Shown here: positions 55,919-64,000 of the stretch, one piece after another
Layout of the letters: every line of letters starts with the position of its first letter
How positions within the stretch are numbered: the stretch's first letter is position 1
Source: Bacillus siamensis KCTC 13613
Lineage (GTDB): Bacteria; Bacillota; Bacilli; Bacillales; Bacillaceae
Direction of reading: 5' to 3'
Length of the DNA: 64,000 nt
Assembly (NCBI RefSeq): GCF_000262045.1
Contig: NZ_AJVF01000041.1
Span: 1-64,000, forward strand
Notes under the pieces: generated by a model
Databases searched by the model: none
What the model was told of the DNA's origin: nothing
What the model saw: only the letters and a program-made list of their open reading frames with translations
Position numbers and translations under genes: made by a program

Positions 55919-57217
55919 TCAATGATAAGCCGGAAGCCAGTCTTTGTGCGCTTCAAATAAGTCATCGCACAAAGATATGATGTCATTCATGGAAAGCTCG
56001 GCGCTCGTATGCGGATCAAGCATCGCCGCCTGATAGACGGCTTCCTTTTTTAAAGTGACGGCCGCTTCAATGGTTAAAAGCTGTGTGTTGATGTTCGTTC
56101 TGTTGAGCGCCGCGAGCTGTTCCGGAAGTTCGCCTGAATAGCACGGCATCATTTGGTTTTTGACGGCGGCGCACGGCACTTCTACGATCGCTTTCGCCGG
56201 CAGATTCGGTATCAGCCCCGTATTCAGCACATTGCCGCCGAACATAAACGGATGCCCCGTCTCCATCGCTTCTATAATTCTCGAACCGTATTCTTTCGAG
56301 CGTTCATGCGTCAGGTTTTGATTGTTGATGATGCCGTCTCTCATCGTTTCCCAATTTTTGATTTGTTCTGTGCATCTCCTCGGATATTCATCAAGCGGAA
56401 TTTGGAGTTCGTCTATCAGCTCCGGATATCGGCTTTTTATAAAATACGGGTGATATTCGGCATTATGCTCAGATGATTCCGTGACGTAGCAGCCGAACTT
56501 ATCCATCAGCTCAAATCGAACCATGTCTTTATGTTTCGTCTTTTGCTTTTCACGGGCACGTCTTTTAATTTCCGGATATAGATCAATTCCGTCTTTTTTG
56601 ATCTCCAAGAGCCAAGCCATGTGGTTGATGCCGGCAATGCGTTCTTCCGTACCTTCGTGATCCATGCCGAGTGAGTCAAACAGATCTTTCGTACAGACCT
56701 GCACGCTGTGGCACAGGCCGACCGTTTGCACATTTGTATGTCTGAGCATCGCGCCGGTCAGAGAAGCCATCGGATTTGTATAGTTTAACAGCCATGCATC
56801 CGGACAGACTTCCTCCATGTCTTTTGCGATATCAAATAAAACGGGGATGGTGCGGAGGGAGCGGAAAATGCCGCCTATTCCGACAGTATCGGCGATCGTC
56901 TGGCGGAGGCCGTACCGCTTCGGAATGTCAAAGTCGATGACCGTTGCGGGTTTATAGCCGCCGACCTGAATGGCATTTATCACATAGCCGGCGTGTTTAA
57001 GCGCCTGTTTTCGGTCATCGTAAGAGATGATAGAAACGCTTGTATTATATCGGTCTCTCATATTTTCAAGCATGAGCTGGGATTCTTTCAGCCGCACAGC
57101 ATCAATATCATAAAGCGCGAATTCAAATCCGTTTAAAGCTTCAGTCAGTAAACAGTCTCCCAGCACATTTTTTGCGAAAATCGTGCTTCCGGCTCCGATA
57201 AACGTAATTTTCTTCAA
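55919..57217 (-). CDS. melA: Alpha-galactosidase MelA (GH4)
   Basis: 432-residue family-4 glycosidase, NAD- and Mn-dependent, hydrolysing melibiose/raffinose alpha-galactosides in the cytosol. NAD-binding ITFIGAGSTIFAKNVL at the N-terminus; metal ligands in GLCHSVQVC and INHMAWLLE; NYTNPMASLTGAML mid-domain. Start ATG 57217 after AAAGGGAGGAA. Last gene of the operon melE-D-C-A read leftward from melR. Confidence 0.95.
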   Translation of the reverse strand: MKKITFIGAGSTIFAKNVLGDCLLTEALNGFEFALYDIDAVRLKESQLMLENMRDRYNTSVSIISYDDRKQALKHAGYVINAIQVGGYKPATVIDFDIPKRYGLRQTIADTVGIGGIFRSLRTIPVLFDIAKDMEEVCPDAWLLNYTNPMASLTGAMLRHTNVQTVGLCHSVQVCTKDLFDSLGMDHEGTEERIAGINHMAWLLEIKKDGIDLYPEIKRRAREKQKTKHKDMVRFELMDKFGCYVTESSEHNAEYHPYFIKSRYPELIDELQIPLDEYPRRCTEQIKNWETMRDGIINNQNLTHERSKEYGSRIIEAMETGHPFMFGGNVLNTGLIPNLPAKAIVEVPCAAVKNQMMPCYSGELPEQLAALNRTNINTQLLTIEAAVTLKKEAVYQAAMLDPHTSAELSMNDIISLCDDLFEAHKDWLPAYH

Positions 57218-57239
57218 CAGAAATTCCTCCCTTTTCTTT

Positions 57240-58061
57240 TCAGCCTTTAACCGCCCCGGAGGACAGCCCTGCGATAAAATATTTTTGAAGCGCCAAAAAC
57301 AAAACGACCATCGGCAGCATCGCCATAATCGCGGCTGCGGCGACTAAGTGGAGATTGTTCGCATTTTCGCCGAAAAATCCCGCCATAGCCACGGTCAATG
57401 TCTGCACCTTTTGATCTTGTAAAAAGAAAATCGCAAATTGGTAATCGTTCCAGATAAACACGCAGGAAATGATGCAGACTGTTGCGGTAATCGGTTTCAA
57501 CAAGGGAAACACGATCGTATAGAAAGTCCTGATCAATCCCGCGCCGTCCATCCGGGCCGCTTCCTCAAGCTCTTTCGGAATGGAAGAGCGGATAAACCCT
57601 GAATATAAGAAAACGGTCAGCGGCATATATGCAGCCGTATTAATGAGAATGGCTGCGGCATGCGTATTGATCAGCCCCGCATCAGCGACCATCTTGTATA
57701 AAGGAACCATGGAAGTCAAAGGCGGGATAATCATGATTGAAATCAAAAGGCCGAAGACGATTTTATTCAGCTTCGTATTTCTTCTTGCAAGCGGATATGC
57801 GGCAAGCGAACCCATAAAAATTAACAAAGCGGCGGAAACGGCCGTAATGATGATCGTGTTCAGAAAGGATTGCCCAAGAGAGGCCCGCTCCCATGCTTCA
57901 CGAAAATTCTGAAAAGAAAAAGCGGAAGGCAGCGACCATTTTGAACTGTAGTCTCCTTTTGCTTTTAAGGACGTGGTCAGCAGAATGTAAAAGGGGACAA
58001 TATGAACGCATGAGATGACGGCAGCCAACAGGGTAAAGATCTGCATTCGGGCTGTTTTCAT
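57240..58061 (-). CDS. melC: Sugar ABC permease MelC (AmyC)
   Basis: 273-residue MalG-type permease with six helices. EAA loop [25 protein letters not shown] near residue 180; terminal LSSGAVKG is typical of MalG. Pairs with MelD. Its ATPase is not encoded here; in B. subtilis the multi-sugar ATPase MsmX, elsewhere on the chromosome, serves it. Overlaps melD by four bases. Confidence 0.93.
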   Translation of the reverse strand: MKTARMQIFTLLAAVISCVHIVPFYILLTTSLKAKGDYSSKWSLPSAFSFQNFREAWERASLGQSFLNTIIITAVSAALLIFMGSLAAYPLARRNTKLNKIVFGLLISIMIIPPLTSMVPLYKMVADAGLINTHAAAILINTAAYMPLTVFLYSGFIRSSIPKELEEAARMDGAGLIRTFYTIVFPLLKPITATVCIISCVFIWNDYQFAIFFLQDQKVQTLTVAMAGFFGENANNLHLVAAAAIMAMLPMVVLFLALQKYFIAGLSSGAVKG

Positions 58062-58972
58062 GACATTTCCGTCTCCTTTCGCTTGAAATACACGAGAGCG
58101 GTAAAGCTGATGACGAGAATAATAACGGACATAAACACACCTTGGGCGGCGGCATATCCCGCATCCTGCCGTTTAAAATATAAATCATACATAAACGTCG
58201 ACATTGATTGAGAAGAATTGCCCGGCCCGCCTGCAGTCAGGGCGAAAATAACATCAAACAGTTTCAGCCCCCCGATGATATTGATGACCATATTGATGGT
58301 GACAGCCGGCATCAGTAAAGGCAGGGTAATGGTGAAAAACGGCTGAAGACCGCCCGCGCCATCCATTTTTGCCGCTTCGTAATAATCTTTCGGAATGCTT
58401 TGCAGCCCCGCCAAATACACAATCATCGCAATGCCTGCGTATTGATAGGTGTTAATCATGACGATAATCCAAGGGTTCGCCGACGGACTTGCCAAGGCAT
58501 TGACAGAACCGGCCCCCAGCGCGCCAAGCACATCATTCAGCGCGCCCCCGTCATATGAGAAAATAAAATACCAAATGTATCCCATAATCAGCGGACTGAT
58601 AATGACGGGCAGGTAGACGATCGTTCTTGTGATCGCCTTCATTTTTAAGCTCTGATTCAAAAGCAAAGCATATAAAAGTCCGAGCATATTCTGAAAAAAA
58701 GTGCTTCCGAGTCCGTAAAGCAAAGTGTTTTTCACAACGAGCCACGTGTCCGGGTCTGTAAAAAGCCTTTTATATTGAGTGATACCCACCCACTGATACG
58801 TCTGCGAAAAACCGTTCCAGTTTGTAAATGTGATAAAAGCGCCTTTGACAAACGGAAAAATCATAAAAATAAAAACCGTGGCAAGAGCAGGGACGTACAT
58901 CCACCATAGTGACGCGGGTTTTACAGGTTTCTTATTTTGATATCCGGCGGTTTCTCTTGCAAGATTACTCAT
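58058..58972 (-). CDS. melD: Sugar ABC permease MelD (AmyD)
   Basis: 304-residue MalF-type permease. Six helices; EAA loop [26 protein letters not shown] near residue 205. N-terminus [22 protein letters not shown]. Overlaps melE by four bases; coupled translation is likely. With MelC forms the membrane channel for raffinose-family sugars. Confidence 0.93.
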   Translation of the reverse strand: MSNLARETAGYQNKKPVKPASLWWMYVPALATVFIFMIFPFVKGAFITFTNWNGFSQTYQWVGITQYKRLFTDPDTWLVVKNTLLYGLGSTFFQNMLGLLYALLLNQSLKMKAITRTIVYLPVIISPLIMGYIWYFIFSYDGGALNDVLGALGAGSVNALASPSANPWIIVMINTYQYAGIAMIVYLAGLQSIPKDYYEAAKMDGAGGLQPFFTITLPLLMPAVTINMVINIIGGLKLFDVIFALTAGGPGNSSQSMSTFMYDLYFKRQDAGYAAAQGVFMSVIILVISFTALVYFKRKETEMS

Positions 58973-60246
58973 TCTTTTTCAGCTCCTTGTGAATCAGACT
59001 GAAGACGGAGCCGTTTATATTCTCTGCCGAGTTTCGCCGAAATTTCAGCAGGAGTTAAAATATCAGCCATCAGCTCCTGTCCGGCTGTTCCCATCACATC
59101 CCACATTCCGTTCGGCAAATAAAGGCGGTCGAAATAAGGCTGTACCTTAATATGCTGATAGCGCTTATAGTCATTTGCATAGAAAATGTCTGTTTGCACA
59201 TTCACTAATCCGGCCGGGAGCGAGGTCGCTTCGGCAATTGATTTTGCGTTTTCGGGACGGGCCATAAATGCGATAAACTGTTTCGCTTTTTCAAGCTGCG
59301 GGGAATCCTTGGATGCCGCAAGCGTATAACGTTCGCCCCCGATCCATACCGGTGCGTCTCCCTTGTGGATAGCCGGGGTCGGTATGATGCCGACTTTTAC
59401 CTTTGGATTGATTTGAGCGACGTCTTGGCCGAGGGTGCCGCCCTGCAGCGTAAAGGCGATTTTGTTTTGCGCCATCAGTTCGATGAGCTGGGACCGTTTT
59501 GCTGTCACGGCATCTATATTAAGCAGGTTTTCCTTTTGCATCTCTTTCAGCTTGTCAGATAAATAGGTGAAGTGTGTCCAGCGGAAGGTTCCGTTTAACA
59601 GCTGTTTTTTGTAACGGTGAGCGGGATCTGTGATGAGGAGCGGTGCGGCGAATTGATCGTAATATTGGGCAAATGAACTTTTCTCATAACCGGCAAACCA
59701 GAAGGGGGTGACTGTTCCGCCGCTTTTTTCTTTAACCTGTCTCAGTGCCTTCATCAAATCATCCATCGTTTCCGGCGGTTTAATGCCGTACTTTTCCAAC
59801 AACGTACGGTTGTAGGCCAGTCCGTCCTTTGCCTGATTCAGAGGGAAGGCGTATATTCTGCCTTTGGCGTCCTTAAGCATGCTGTTTAAATTCGGATCGA
59901 GCCGCTTCGTCCAAGACATTCCGCTGAGATCGGCTGTATATTCTCCGTAGCGGAGTTTGGCCCAGCCGTGCGTGTCGAAAAGATCAGGCATGTCATCGGC
60001 CGCCATTCGGACCCTCATCATATTTTCGTAGTCATTGCCTGGGAAATGAACGTTTACTTGAATGTCCGGATGTTCTTTTTGGAATACATCAGCCAATTTT
60101 CTGAATATGGCGCGTTCGCTGTCTGAGGAAATGGTCGAATAGACTGTCAAGGTTTTCTGCTTTTCTCCTGAGCTGCTCTCTTTTGCCGAGCAGCCGGTAA
60201 GTATCATACAAGTAAAAGAAAGAAACAAAACCAGTAAGCGTTTCAT
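58969..60246 (-). CDS. melE: Sugar-binding lipoprotein MelE (MsmE)
   Basis: 425-residue extracellular solute-binding protein, cluster B. Signal peptide with lipobox MILTGC (Cys19), then the family-1 SBP fold ([58 protein letters not shown]). ATG 60246 follows AAAGGAGGAAA; 15 codons upstream are open but unneeded. Captures melibiose/raffinose-type sugars for MelDC. Confidence 0.94.
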   Translation of the reverse strand: MKRLLVLFLSFTCMILTGCSAKESSSGEKQKTLTVYSTISSDSERAIFRKLADVFQKEHPDIQVNVHFPGNDYENMMRVRMAADDMPDLFDTHGWAKLRYGEYTADLSGMSWTKRLDPNLNSMLKDAKGRIYAFPLNQAKDGLAYNRTLLEKYGIKPPETMDDLMKALRQVKEKSGGTVTPFWFAGYEKSSFAQYYDQFAAPLLITDPAHRYKKQLLNGTFRWTHFTYLSDKLKEMQKENLLNIDAVTAKRSQLIELMAQNKIAFTLQGGTLGQDVAQINPKVKVGIIPTPAIHKGDAPVWIGGERYTLAASKDSPQLEKAKQFIAFMARPENAKSIAEATSLPAGLVNVQTDIFYANDYKRYQHIKVQPYFDRLYLPNGMWDVMGTAGQELMADILTPAEISAKLGREYKRLRLQSDSQGAEKE

Positions 60247-60287
60247 CTTTTCCTCCTTTAAATATGATATAAACGCTGCGGGAAACG

Positions 60288-61313
60288 TCACCTCCTTTCT
60301 TGTGAACCGCAGCTTTGTCTGACAATCAGTGAAGTGGGAAGCGTCACGGCCAGCGGGACGGTTCTGCCATTTAAACGGTCGAGAAGCAGTTTGACGCCCG
60401 TCCGGCCCATCTCTTCCGTGTATACTTTTACCGTTGATAACGGCGTGCTGGCGTATTCTGCTCCATCAATGCCATTGAAGCTGACAATCGCTGTATCACG
60501 CGGGACTTGAAGGCCGGCCTCCTGCAAGGCTTTTAAAGCGCCAACGGCCATTGAATCACTTGCGATAAAGAAAGCGTCAGGCAGACTCCCGCTTTTGATG
60601 GCTTCCTTCATCAGCCGGAAACCTTCGTGCATGCTGTATTCGCCTACCAGCACATGCTCCGGCTCGGCGCCGGCCATTTGTAAAAAAGCGGTCAGACGCT
60701 TATCTTCAATCGTTTGATTGCTGTTTACACCATTTATGACGGTATGCTCCCGTTCACGGCCGCCAATATAGCCAAGCCGCTGATAGCCGAGTGACAGCAG
60801 ATGTTCTATCGCCTTTTGCGCTGCGGCATAAAAATCCACGCTGACGGAGTCGTAGCGAGAGGGATCGGGTGTGCCGTTGACAAATACGGCGTGCCTGAAA
60901 GCGGCGCAGATATTCGTAAGCGCCTCGTCTTGGAGGCTGCCGATTACGATCACACCGTCCAAATCGTGAAATAATTGCTCTTGGAAAGAACCGAGATGGA
61001 TAGAAGAAGTGATAAAGATTTTTTGTTCAAAACATTCTTCTTCAATGCCTTTTCTGATCGCTGAGAAATAAGGATCCTGCCGTTCTTCCTCCGGTGACAG
61101 ACAGCTGACAACGCCGATCAGAGGCGCTGAATCGCTGCGGCTGCGGTTCTTTCGTTTTTTTGCCGCCGGCTGATAGCCGAGCTCATCGGCGATCCGCAGG
61201 ACTTTTTCTCTTGTTTCTTCAGTCACGGCCAAAGAGTCATCTCTGTTCAAAATTCTTGATACTGTCGCACTGGATACAGATGCTTGTAAGGCAATATCTT
61301 TGAGACGGACCAT
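60288..61313 (-). CDS. melR: LacI-family regulator MelR (MsmR)
   Basis: 341-residue regulator. N-terminal helix-turn-helix and hinge: VRLKDIALQASVSSATVSRILNRDDSLAVTEETREKVLRIADELGY. The periplasmic-binding-like core (~65-335) would bind the inducing sugar. First gene of the operon; 41 bases before melE. ATG 61313 after AAAGGAGATG. Probably represses its own promoter. Confidence 0.94.
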   Translation of the reverse strand: MVRLKDIALQASVSSATVSRILNRDDSLAVTEETREKVLRIADELGYQPAAKKRKNRSRSDSAPLIGVVSCLSPEEERQDPYFSAIRKGIEEECFEQKIFITSSIHLGSFQEQLFHDLDGVIVIGSLQDEALTNICAAFRHAVFVNGTPDPSRYDSVSVDFYAAAQKAIEHLLSLGYQRLGYIGGREREHTVINGVNSNQTIEDKRLTAFLQMAGAEPEHVLVGEYSMHEGFRLMKEAIKSGSLPDAFFIASDSMAVGALKALQEAGLQVPRDTAIVSFNGIDGAEYASTPLSTVKVYTEEMGRTGVKLLLDRLNGRTVPLAVTLPTSLIVRQSCGSQERR

Positions 61314-61376
61314 TTTGCATCTCCTTTTTACTAAAAATTTTCTAAATAGAAATGAACTGGTTATGGTTAAAGTGAT

Positions 61377-61404
61377 ATTATCACATGTTGGTAAGCGTTT
61401 TCAA
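61377..61404 (-). promoter_or_regulatory. melR-melEDCA promoter
   Basis: Minus strand: TTGAAA (61399-61404), 16-nt spacer, GATAAT (61377-61382). Located ~64 bases before melR. A cre-like site overlaps the -35 box and spacer. Confidence 0.78.
61389..61403. promoter_or_regulatory. cre-like site in the mel promoter
   Basis: TGGTAAGCGTTTTCA matches WTGNAANCGNWNNCW at 14 of 15 positions and overlaps the -35 element. CcpA bound here would block polymerase, consistent with glucose repression of a sugar operon. Confidence 0.7.
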
Positions 61405-61515
61405 TAACGATTTTCAGTTATTTTTAGTAAAGATCAGTAAAAAAGAAAAACTTGTTTATTCTCTATCATAATTCATTTCTACCGGAATAAATTGATAGGG
61501 AAAGGAGAGGATGAC

Positions 61516-61698
61516 GTGCTGAAGATAGCTGTGTTTGATGAGGAGCATGAAAAGGATTTGCAGACTGAAGTCAATTCATTTTTAAAGGGGATTTCTGAAG
61601 AACAGCTCGTTGATATCAAATATACGGTAGCGGCAGCTTGTGATCCGGAAGGGGAGCAGCTTTATTGTTTTTCCGCTCTCATTTTATATCGGAAATAA
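61516..61698 (+). CDS. Cse60-like sporulation protein
   Basis: 60-residue protein: LKIAVFDEEHEKDLQTEVNSFL, then VDIKYTVAAACD and the closing QLYCFSALILYRK, the hallmark of the Cse60 family. Cse60 in B. subtilis is a sigma-E-dependent protein of unknown role. Start GTG 61516 follows AAAGGAGAGG; an upstream ATG (61492) has no RBS. No convincing sigma-E promoter was seen. Confidence 0.8.
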   Translation: MLKIAVFDEEHEKDLQTEVNSFLKGISEEQLVDIKYTVAAACDPEGEQLYCFSALILYRK

Positions 61699-61701
61699 AG
61701 A

Positions 61702-61726
61702 AGCCCGGACGAATGGCCGGGCTTCA
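61702..61726. terminator. Terminator between cse60-like gene and opuD
   Basis: GAAGCCCGG/CCGGGCTTC stem with a 7-nt loop; on the minus strand it exits into TTTAT, so it best serves opuD. Confidence 0.7.
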
Positions 61727-61733
61727 CTGTGCA

Positions 61734-63272
61734 TTATGCTTTTTTGACGCGGGGACTTCTCGGCTTTTGGTATTTCTCCGCTTGTTTGATTCCTTTTCTT
61801 TCACTCGCTAATGACTTGTACAGAGACACGATCATCAGAAGGATTACGACTGAAAACGGAACCGCAGCGAGAATGGCCGTGTTTTGCAGTGCGGCAAGGC
61901 CGCCGGAATATAATAAAACCGCTGCCACGGCAGACTGGATAATGCCCCATGTGACTTTCACCCGGTTTGAAGGGTCCAACGAGCCGTAAGTCGTCTGCAT
62001 TCCAAGCACAAATGTCGCTGAATCGGCTGATGTAATAAAAAATACAGCGATCAGAACAAGCGTCAACACGGATGTCACCATTGTGAGCGGGTAGTGGCTG
62101 AGAGCGCCGAACAGCATCGTATCCGTCGACAATCCGGCGACATTGAAGACGCCTTTCTGCTGAAGATCCATTGCAGATACGCCGAAAATCGCAAACCATA
62201 AAAAGGCCAATATACAAGGTGTCACTAACACACCGATTAAAAATTCCCGGATGGTCCGGCCCCTTGATACACGGGCGATAAAAATGCCGACAAACGGAGA
62301 CCAGGAAATCCACCAGGCCCAATAGAAAATGGTCCAGCTGTTAATCCATTCGCGTTTTTGGGGATCATTCGGTGACAAGCGGAAGCTCATCTGCACGATA
62401 TTTTGGATGTACTGGCCGATAGAATCGGTAAATGAGTTCATAATCAGCACCGTCGGGCCTACAATGAGCATGAAAAGCATTAATATACCCGCGAGTACCA
62501 TGTTGGTATTGCTTAAGTATTTAATTCCCTTGCCGATGCCGCTCCACGCAGAAATTAAGAAAAGCACGGTCACGACAACGATCAAGATCAGCTGAATGGA
62601 AAATGTCTTCGGAATGCCGAATAAATAATGCAGACCGCCGTTGATCTGAGTCGCGCCGAGCCCCAAGCTTGTCGCCACACCGACAACCGTTGCAAATACG
62701 GCGATACAGTCAATCGTCTTGCCGATCGGACCGTTCACTTTATCGCCTAAAATCGGTGTCAGTGTGCTGCTGATCAAACCGGGGGCATCTTTTCTGAATT
62801 GAAAATATGCGATACATAAAGCGACGACGGCGTATATGGCCCAAGCGTGCAGCCCCCAATGGAAAAACGTATACCGGAGCGCATCACGAAAAGCTTGGGG
62901 CGTTTCTGTTTCACCTGAGGGAGAGCTGATCGCGTAATGGCTGATCGGTTCCGCAGCCCCGTAAAATACCAGGCCGATTCCCATGCCTGCGCTGAATAGC
63001 ATGGCAAACCATGATAATAAGCCGAATTCCGGTTTTTCCCCGGGTTTTCCGAGTTTTATTTTGCCGATCGGACTCACGATGAGAAAGAGACAGAAACCGA
63101 CAAATATTGAAACGGCCAGCAGATAATACCAGCCGAAAGAATCCGTAACAAAACGTTGTGCCGTATCTGTAACTTGCTGCAGGCTGTCAGGTGAAATAAC
63201 TCCCCATAAAACCGCAGCGGCTGTGATAACGATCACAATCCAAAAAACACTGGAGATATTCTTTTTCTTCAA
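61734..63272 (-). CDS. opuD: Glycine betaine transporter OpuD (BCCT)
   Basis: 512-residue betaine/carnitine/choline-type symporter with 12 helices. Signature [31 protein letters not shown] around residue 312; substrate/ion region [19 protein letters not shown] near 95. Takes up glycine betaine under osmotic stress. ATG 63272; a GAGGGTGAGAACG site is just upstream. A sigma-B-type promoter (63355-63380) precedes it. Confidence 0.95.
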   Translation of the reverse strand: MKKKNISSVFWIVIVITAAAVLWGVISPDSLQQVTDTAQRFVTDSFGWYYLLAVSIFVGFCLFLIVSPIGKIKLGKPGEKPEFGLLSWFAMLFSAGMGIGLVFYGAAEPISHYAISSPSGETETPQAFRDALRYTFFHWGLHAWAIYAVVALCIAYFQFRKDAPGLISSTLTPILGDKVNGPIGKTIDCIAVFATVVGVATSLGLGATQINGGLHYLFGIPKTFSIQLILIVVVTVLFLISAWSGIGKGIKYLSNTNMVLAGILMLFMLIVGPTVLIMNSFTDSIGQYIQNIVQMSFRLSPNDPQKREWINSWTIFYWAWWISWSPFVGIFIARVSRGRTIREFLIGVLVTPCILAFLWFAIFGVSAMDLQQKGVFNVAGLSTDTMLFGALSHYPLTMVTSVLTLVLIAVFFITSADSATFVLGMQTTYGSLDPSNRVKVTWGIIQSAVAAVLLYSGGLAALQNTAILAAVPFSVVILLMIVSLYKSLASERKGIKQAEKYQKPRSPRVKKA

Positions 63273-63354
63273 ACGTTCTCACCCTCTGACTATTTTTTCA
63301 ATACGCCATTTGCTTTAGTATGATCGTACGATTGCAGATCATCCCTTTCTTCCT

Positions 63355-63380
63355 ATTCCCTCAATCAGGTGAAACAAAAC
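63355..63380 (-). promoter_or_regulatory. Sigma-B-type promoter of opuD
   Basis: Minus strand: GTTTTG (63375-63380), 14-nt spacer, GGGAAT (63355-63360). Near sigma-B consensus, 83 bases before the start codon, fitting a general stress/osmotic role. Confidence 0.7.
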
Positions 63381-63439
63381 GCAGAAAACTCTATCATATT
63401 TTTGGTGGGGACGCTCACGTTAATGTGCTTAAAACTATT

Positions 63440-64000
63440 TTACAGCGAGTGTGAGTAACGTCCTGCATTCAAGCCGGCGAGACGGCCCGTAACAAGGGCT
63501 GACGTGATATTATAGCCTCCGGTGTAGCCGTGAATGTCAAGGATTTCCCCGCAAAAATATAAGCCCTCCATTTTTTTAGACGCCATTTGTTTCGGTTCAA
63601 TCTCTTTGACGGAAACACCGCCGCCCGTGACAAACGCTTTGTCCAAAGAAAGCGTTCCGTCTGCTGACACCGTAAATTGTTTGCAGTCTTTGACAAACGC
63701 CCTGAATTGATCCTTCGGCAGCTCCGTAAAGCTGATCTGAGGATCAAGGCCGTTCCGCTCCAGAAGGAAAAGCAGGTACCGTTCCTGCATCCATGGTCTG
63801 AGCGCGTTTTTGAGCGCTTTTTTCGGCGCGTCTTTCAGCTCCTTGTGCATCCGCTGAAATAACTCTTCCTCGGTGATGCCGGGAAACAGATCGATGCGGA
63901 GCTTGACCTCTGGCTGCTTTTTCAGTTCTTTGACGACAAACTGGCTGCAGCGGAGAATGGCCGGGCCTGACAAGCCGAAATGGGTAAACAGCATGTCCAT
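63440..64000 (-). CDS. ytfP: NAD(P)/FAD-dependent oxidoreductase YtfP, C-terminal part
   Basis: 186 residues are in the window; the N-terminal half with the FAD-binding GxGxxG lies beyond the right edge. HI0933-family landmarks: [17 protein letters not shown], the late [54 protein letters not shown] (FAD/NAD contact). Likely a flavoprotein oxidoreductase of unknown substrate; position beside opuD as in B. subtilis. Confidence 0.92.
   Translation of the reverse strand: MDMLFTHFGLSGPAILRCSQFVVKELKKQPEVKLRIDLFPGITEEELFQRMHKELKDAPKKALKNALRPWMQERYLLFLLERNGLDPQISFTELPKDQFRAFVKDCKQFTVSADGTLSLDKAFVTGGGVSVKEIEPKQMASKKMEGLYFCGEILDIHGYTGGYNITSALVTGRLAGLNAGRYSHSL

Larger units (their letters stand above)
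61327..61431. repeat. Two 12-bp inverted elements flanking the mel promoter
   Basis: TTTACTAAAAAT (61327-61338) and its exact reverse complement ATTTTTAGTAAA (61420-61431) lie on either side of the promoter, about 93 bp centre to centre. They are candidate MelR operators; the arrangement would suit DNA looping. Confidence 0.5.

Overview
This 64 kb window is chromosomal DNA from a member of the Bacillus subtilis group, most likely B. velezensis/B. amyloliquefaciens. The basis is gene-by-gene synteny with the B. subtilis trnB-men-ytr-bce-leuS-melA-opuD region. Almost every protein has a recognisable B. subtilis counterpart of near-identical length, but several genes are extra. No rRNA, CRISPR array, prophage or insertion sequence was seen. 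Both window edges cut a gene: a tRNA-Phe on the left and ytfP on the right.

Layout. 1-616: the last seven tRNA genes of a cluster (Phe, His, Gly, Ile, Asn, Ser, Glu) and a terminator. 618-2225: tspO, yteA and the men promoter. 2226-9726: the menaquinone operon menF-D-H-B-E-C. 9800-12620: a small DUF1540 gene and the bd-type oxidase ythAB. 12749-17013: Zur-controlled rpmEB, carbonic anhydrase ytiB, ytjA, luxS, the lipoprotein ytkA, ytzI, dps (sigma-B promoter), the holin-like ytkC and the Nudix gene ytkD. 17048-20846: ABC transporter ytlA-C-D, ytmA and ytmB. 20889-26222: pckA, S-box riboswitch-metK, asnB. 26423-30443: permease ytnA, ytoA and the lipid/terpenoid pair ytpA-ytpB. 30536-36711: accessory DNA around the conserved ytqBA pair, namely a glycerophosphodiesterase lipoprotein, a small membrane protein, and an AT-rich block with a 14-TM MFS exporter, a divergent ArsR-type regulator and a gene remnant. 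36842-43746: ytzC and a cell-envelope ABC operon of the ytrGABCDEF type, here with three rather than two YtrC/D permeases. 43812-48298: the bacitracin-sensing module bceRS-bceAB. 48404-54892: a YwaF-like membrane protein, yttB, the blue-light receptor ytvA, ytvB and T-box-leuS. 55008-61313: ytwF, a GNAT gene and the melibiose/raffinose operon melR-E-D-C-A. 61516-64000: a Cse60-like gene, opuD and partial ytfP.

The genes fall into a few working groups. The men operon supplies menaquinone, which feeds respiratory oxidases such as YthAB. MetK, LuxS and LeuS serve methyl-group and translation metabolism; metK and leuS sit behind classic RNA switches. Sigma-B-type promoters lie before tspO, dps and opuD, tying them to general stress. 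Two adjacent antibiotic-responsive ABC systems (ytr and bce) face cell-wall-active peptides. PckA (CcpN box) and the mel operon (cre-like site) report carbon status.

No unmistakably new multi-gene system was found. The best candidates for something undescribed are: the AT-rich MFS/ArsR cassette with a perfect 16-bp palindrome over its promoter; the third ytr permease; and a 17-codon ORF with a strong RBS that overlaps the start codon of ytvA. All identifications come from reading the sequence and remembered family knowledge; no database search was run.
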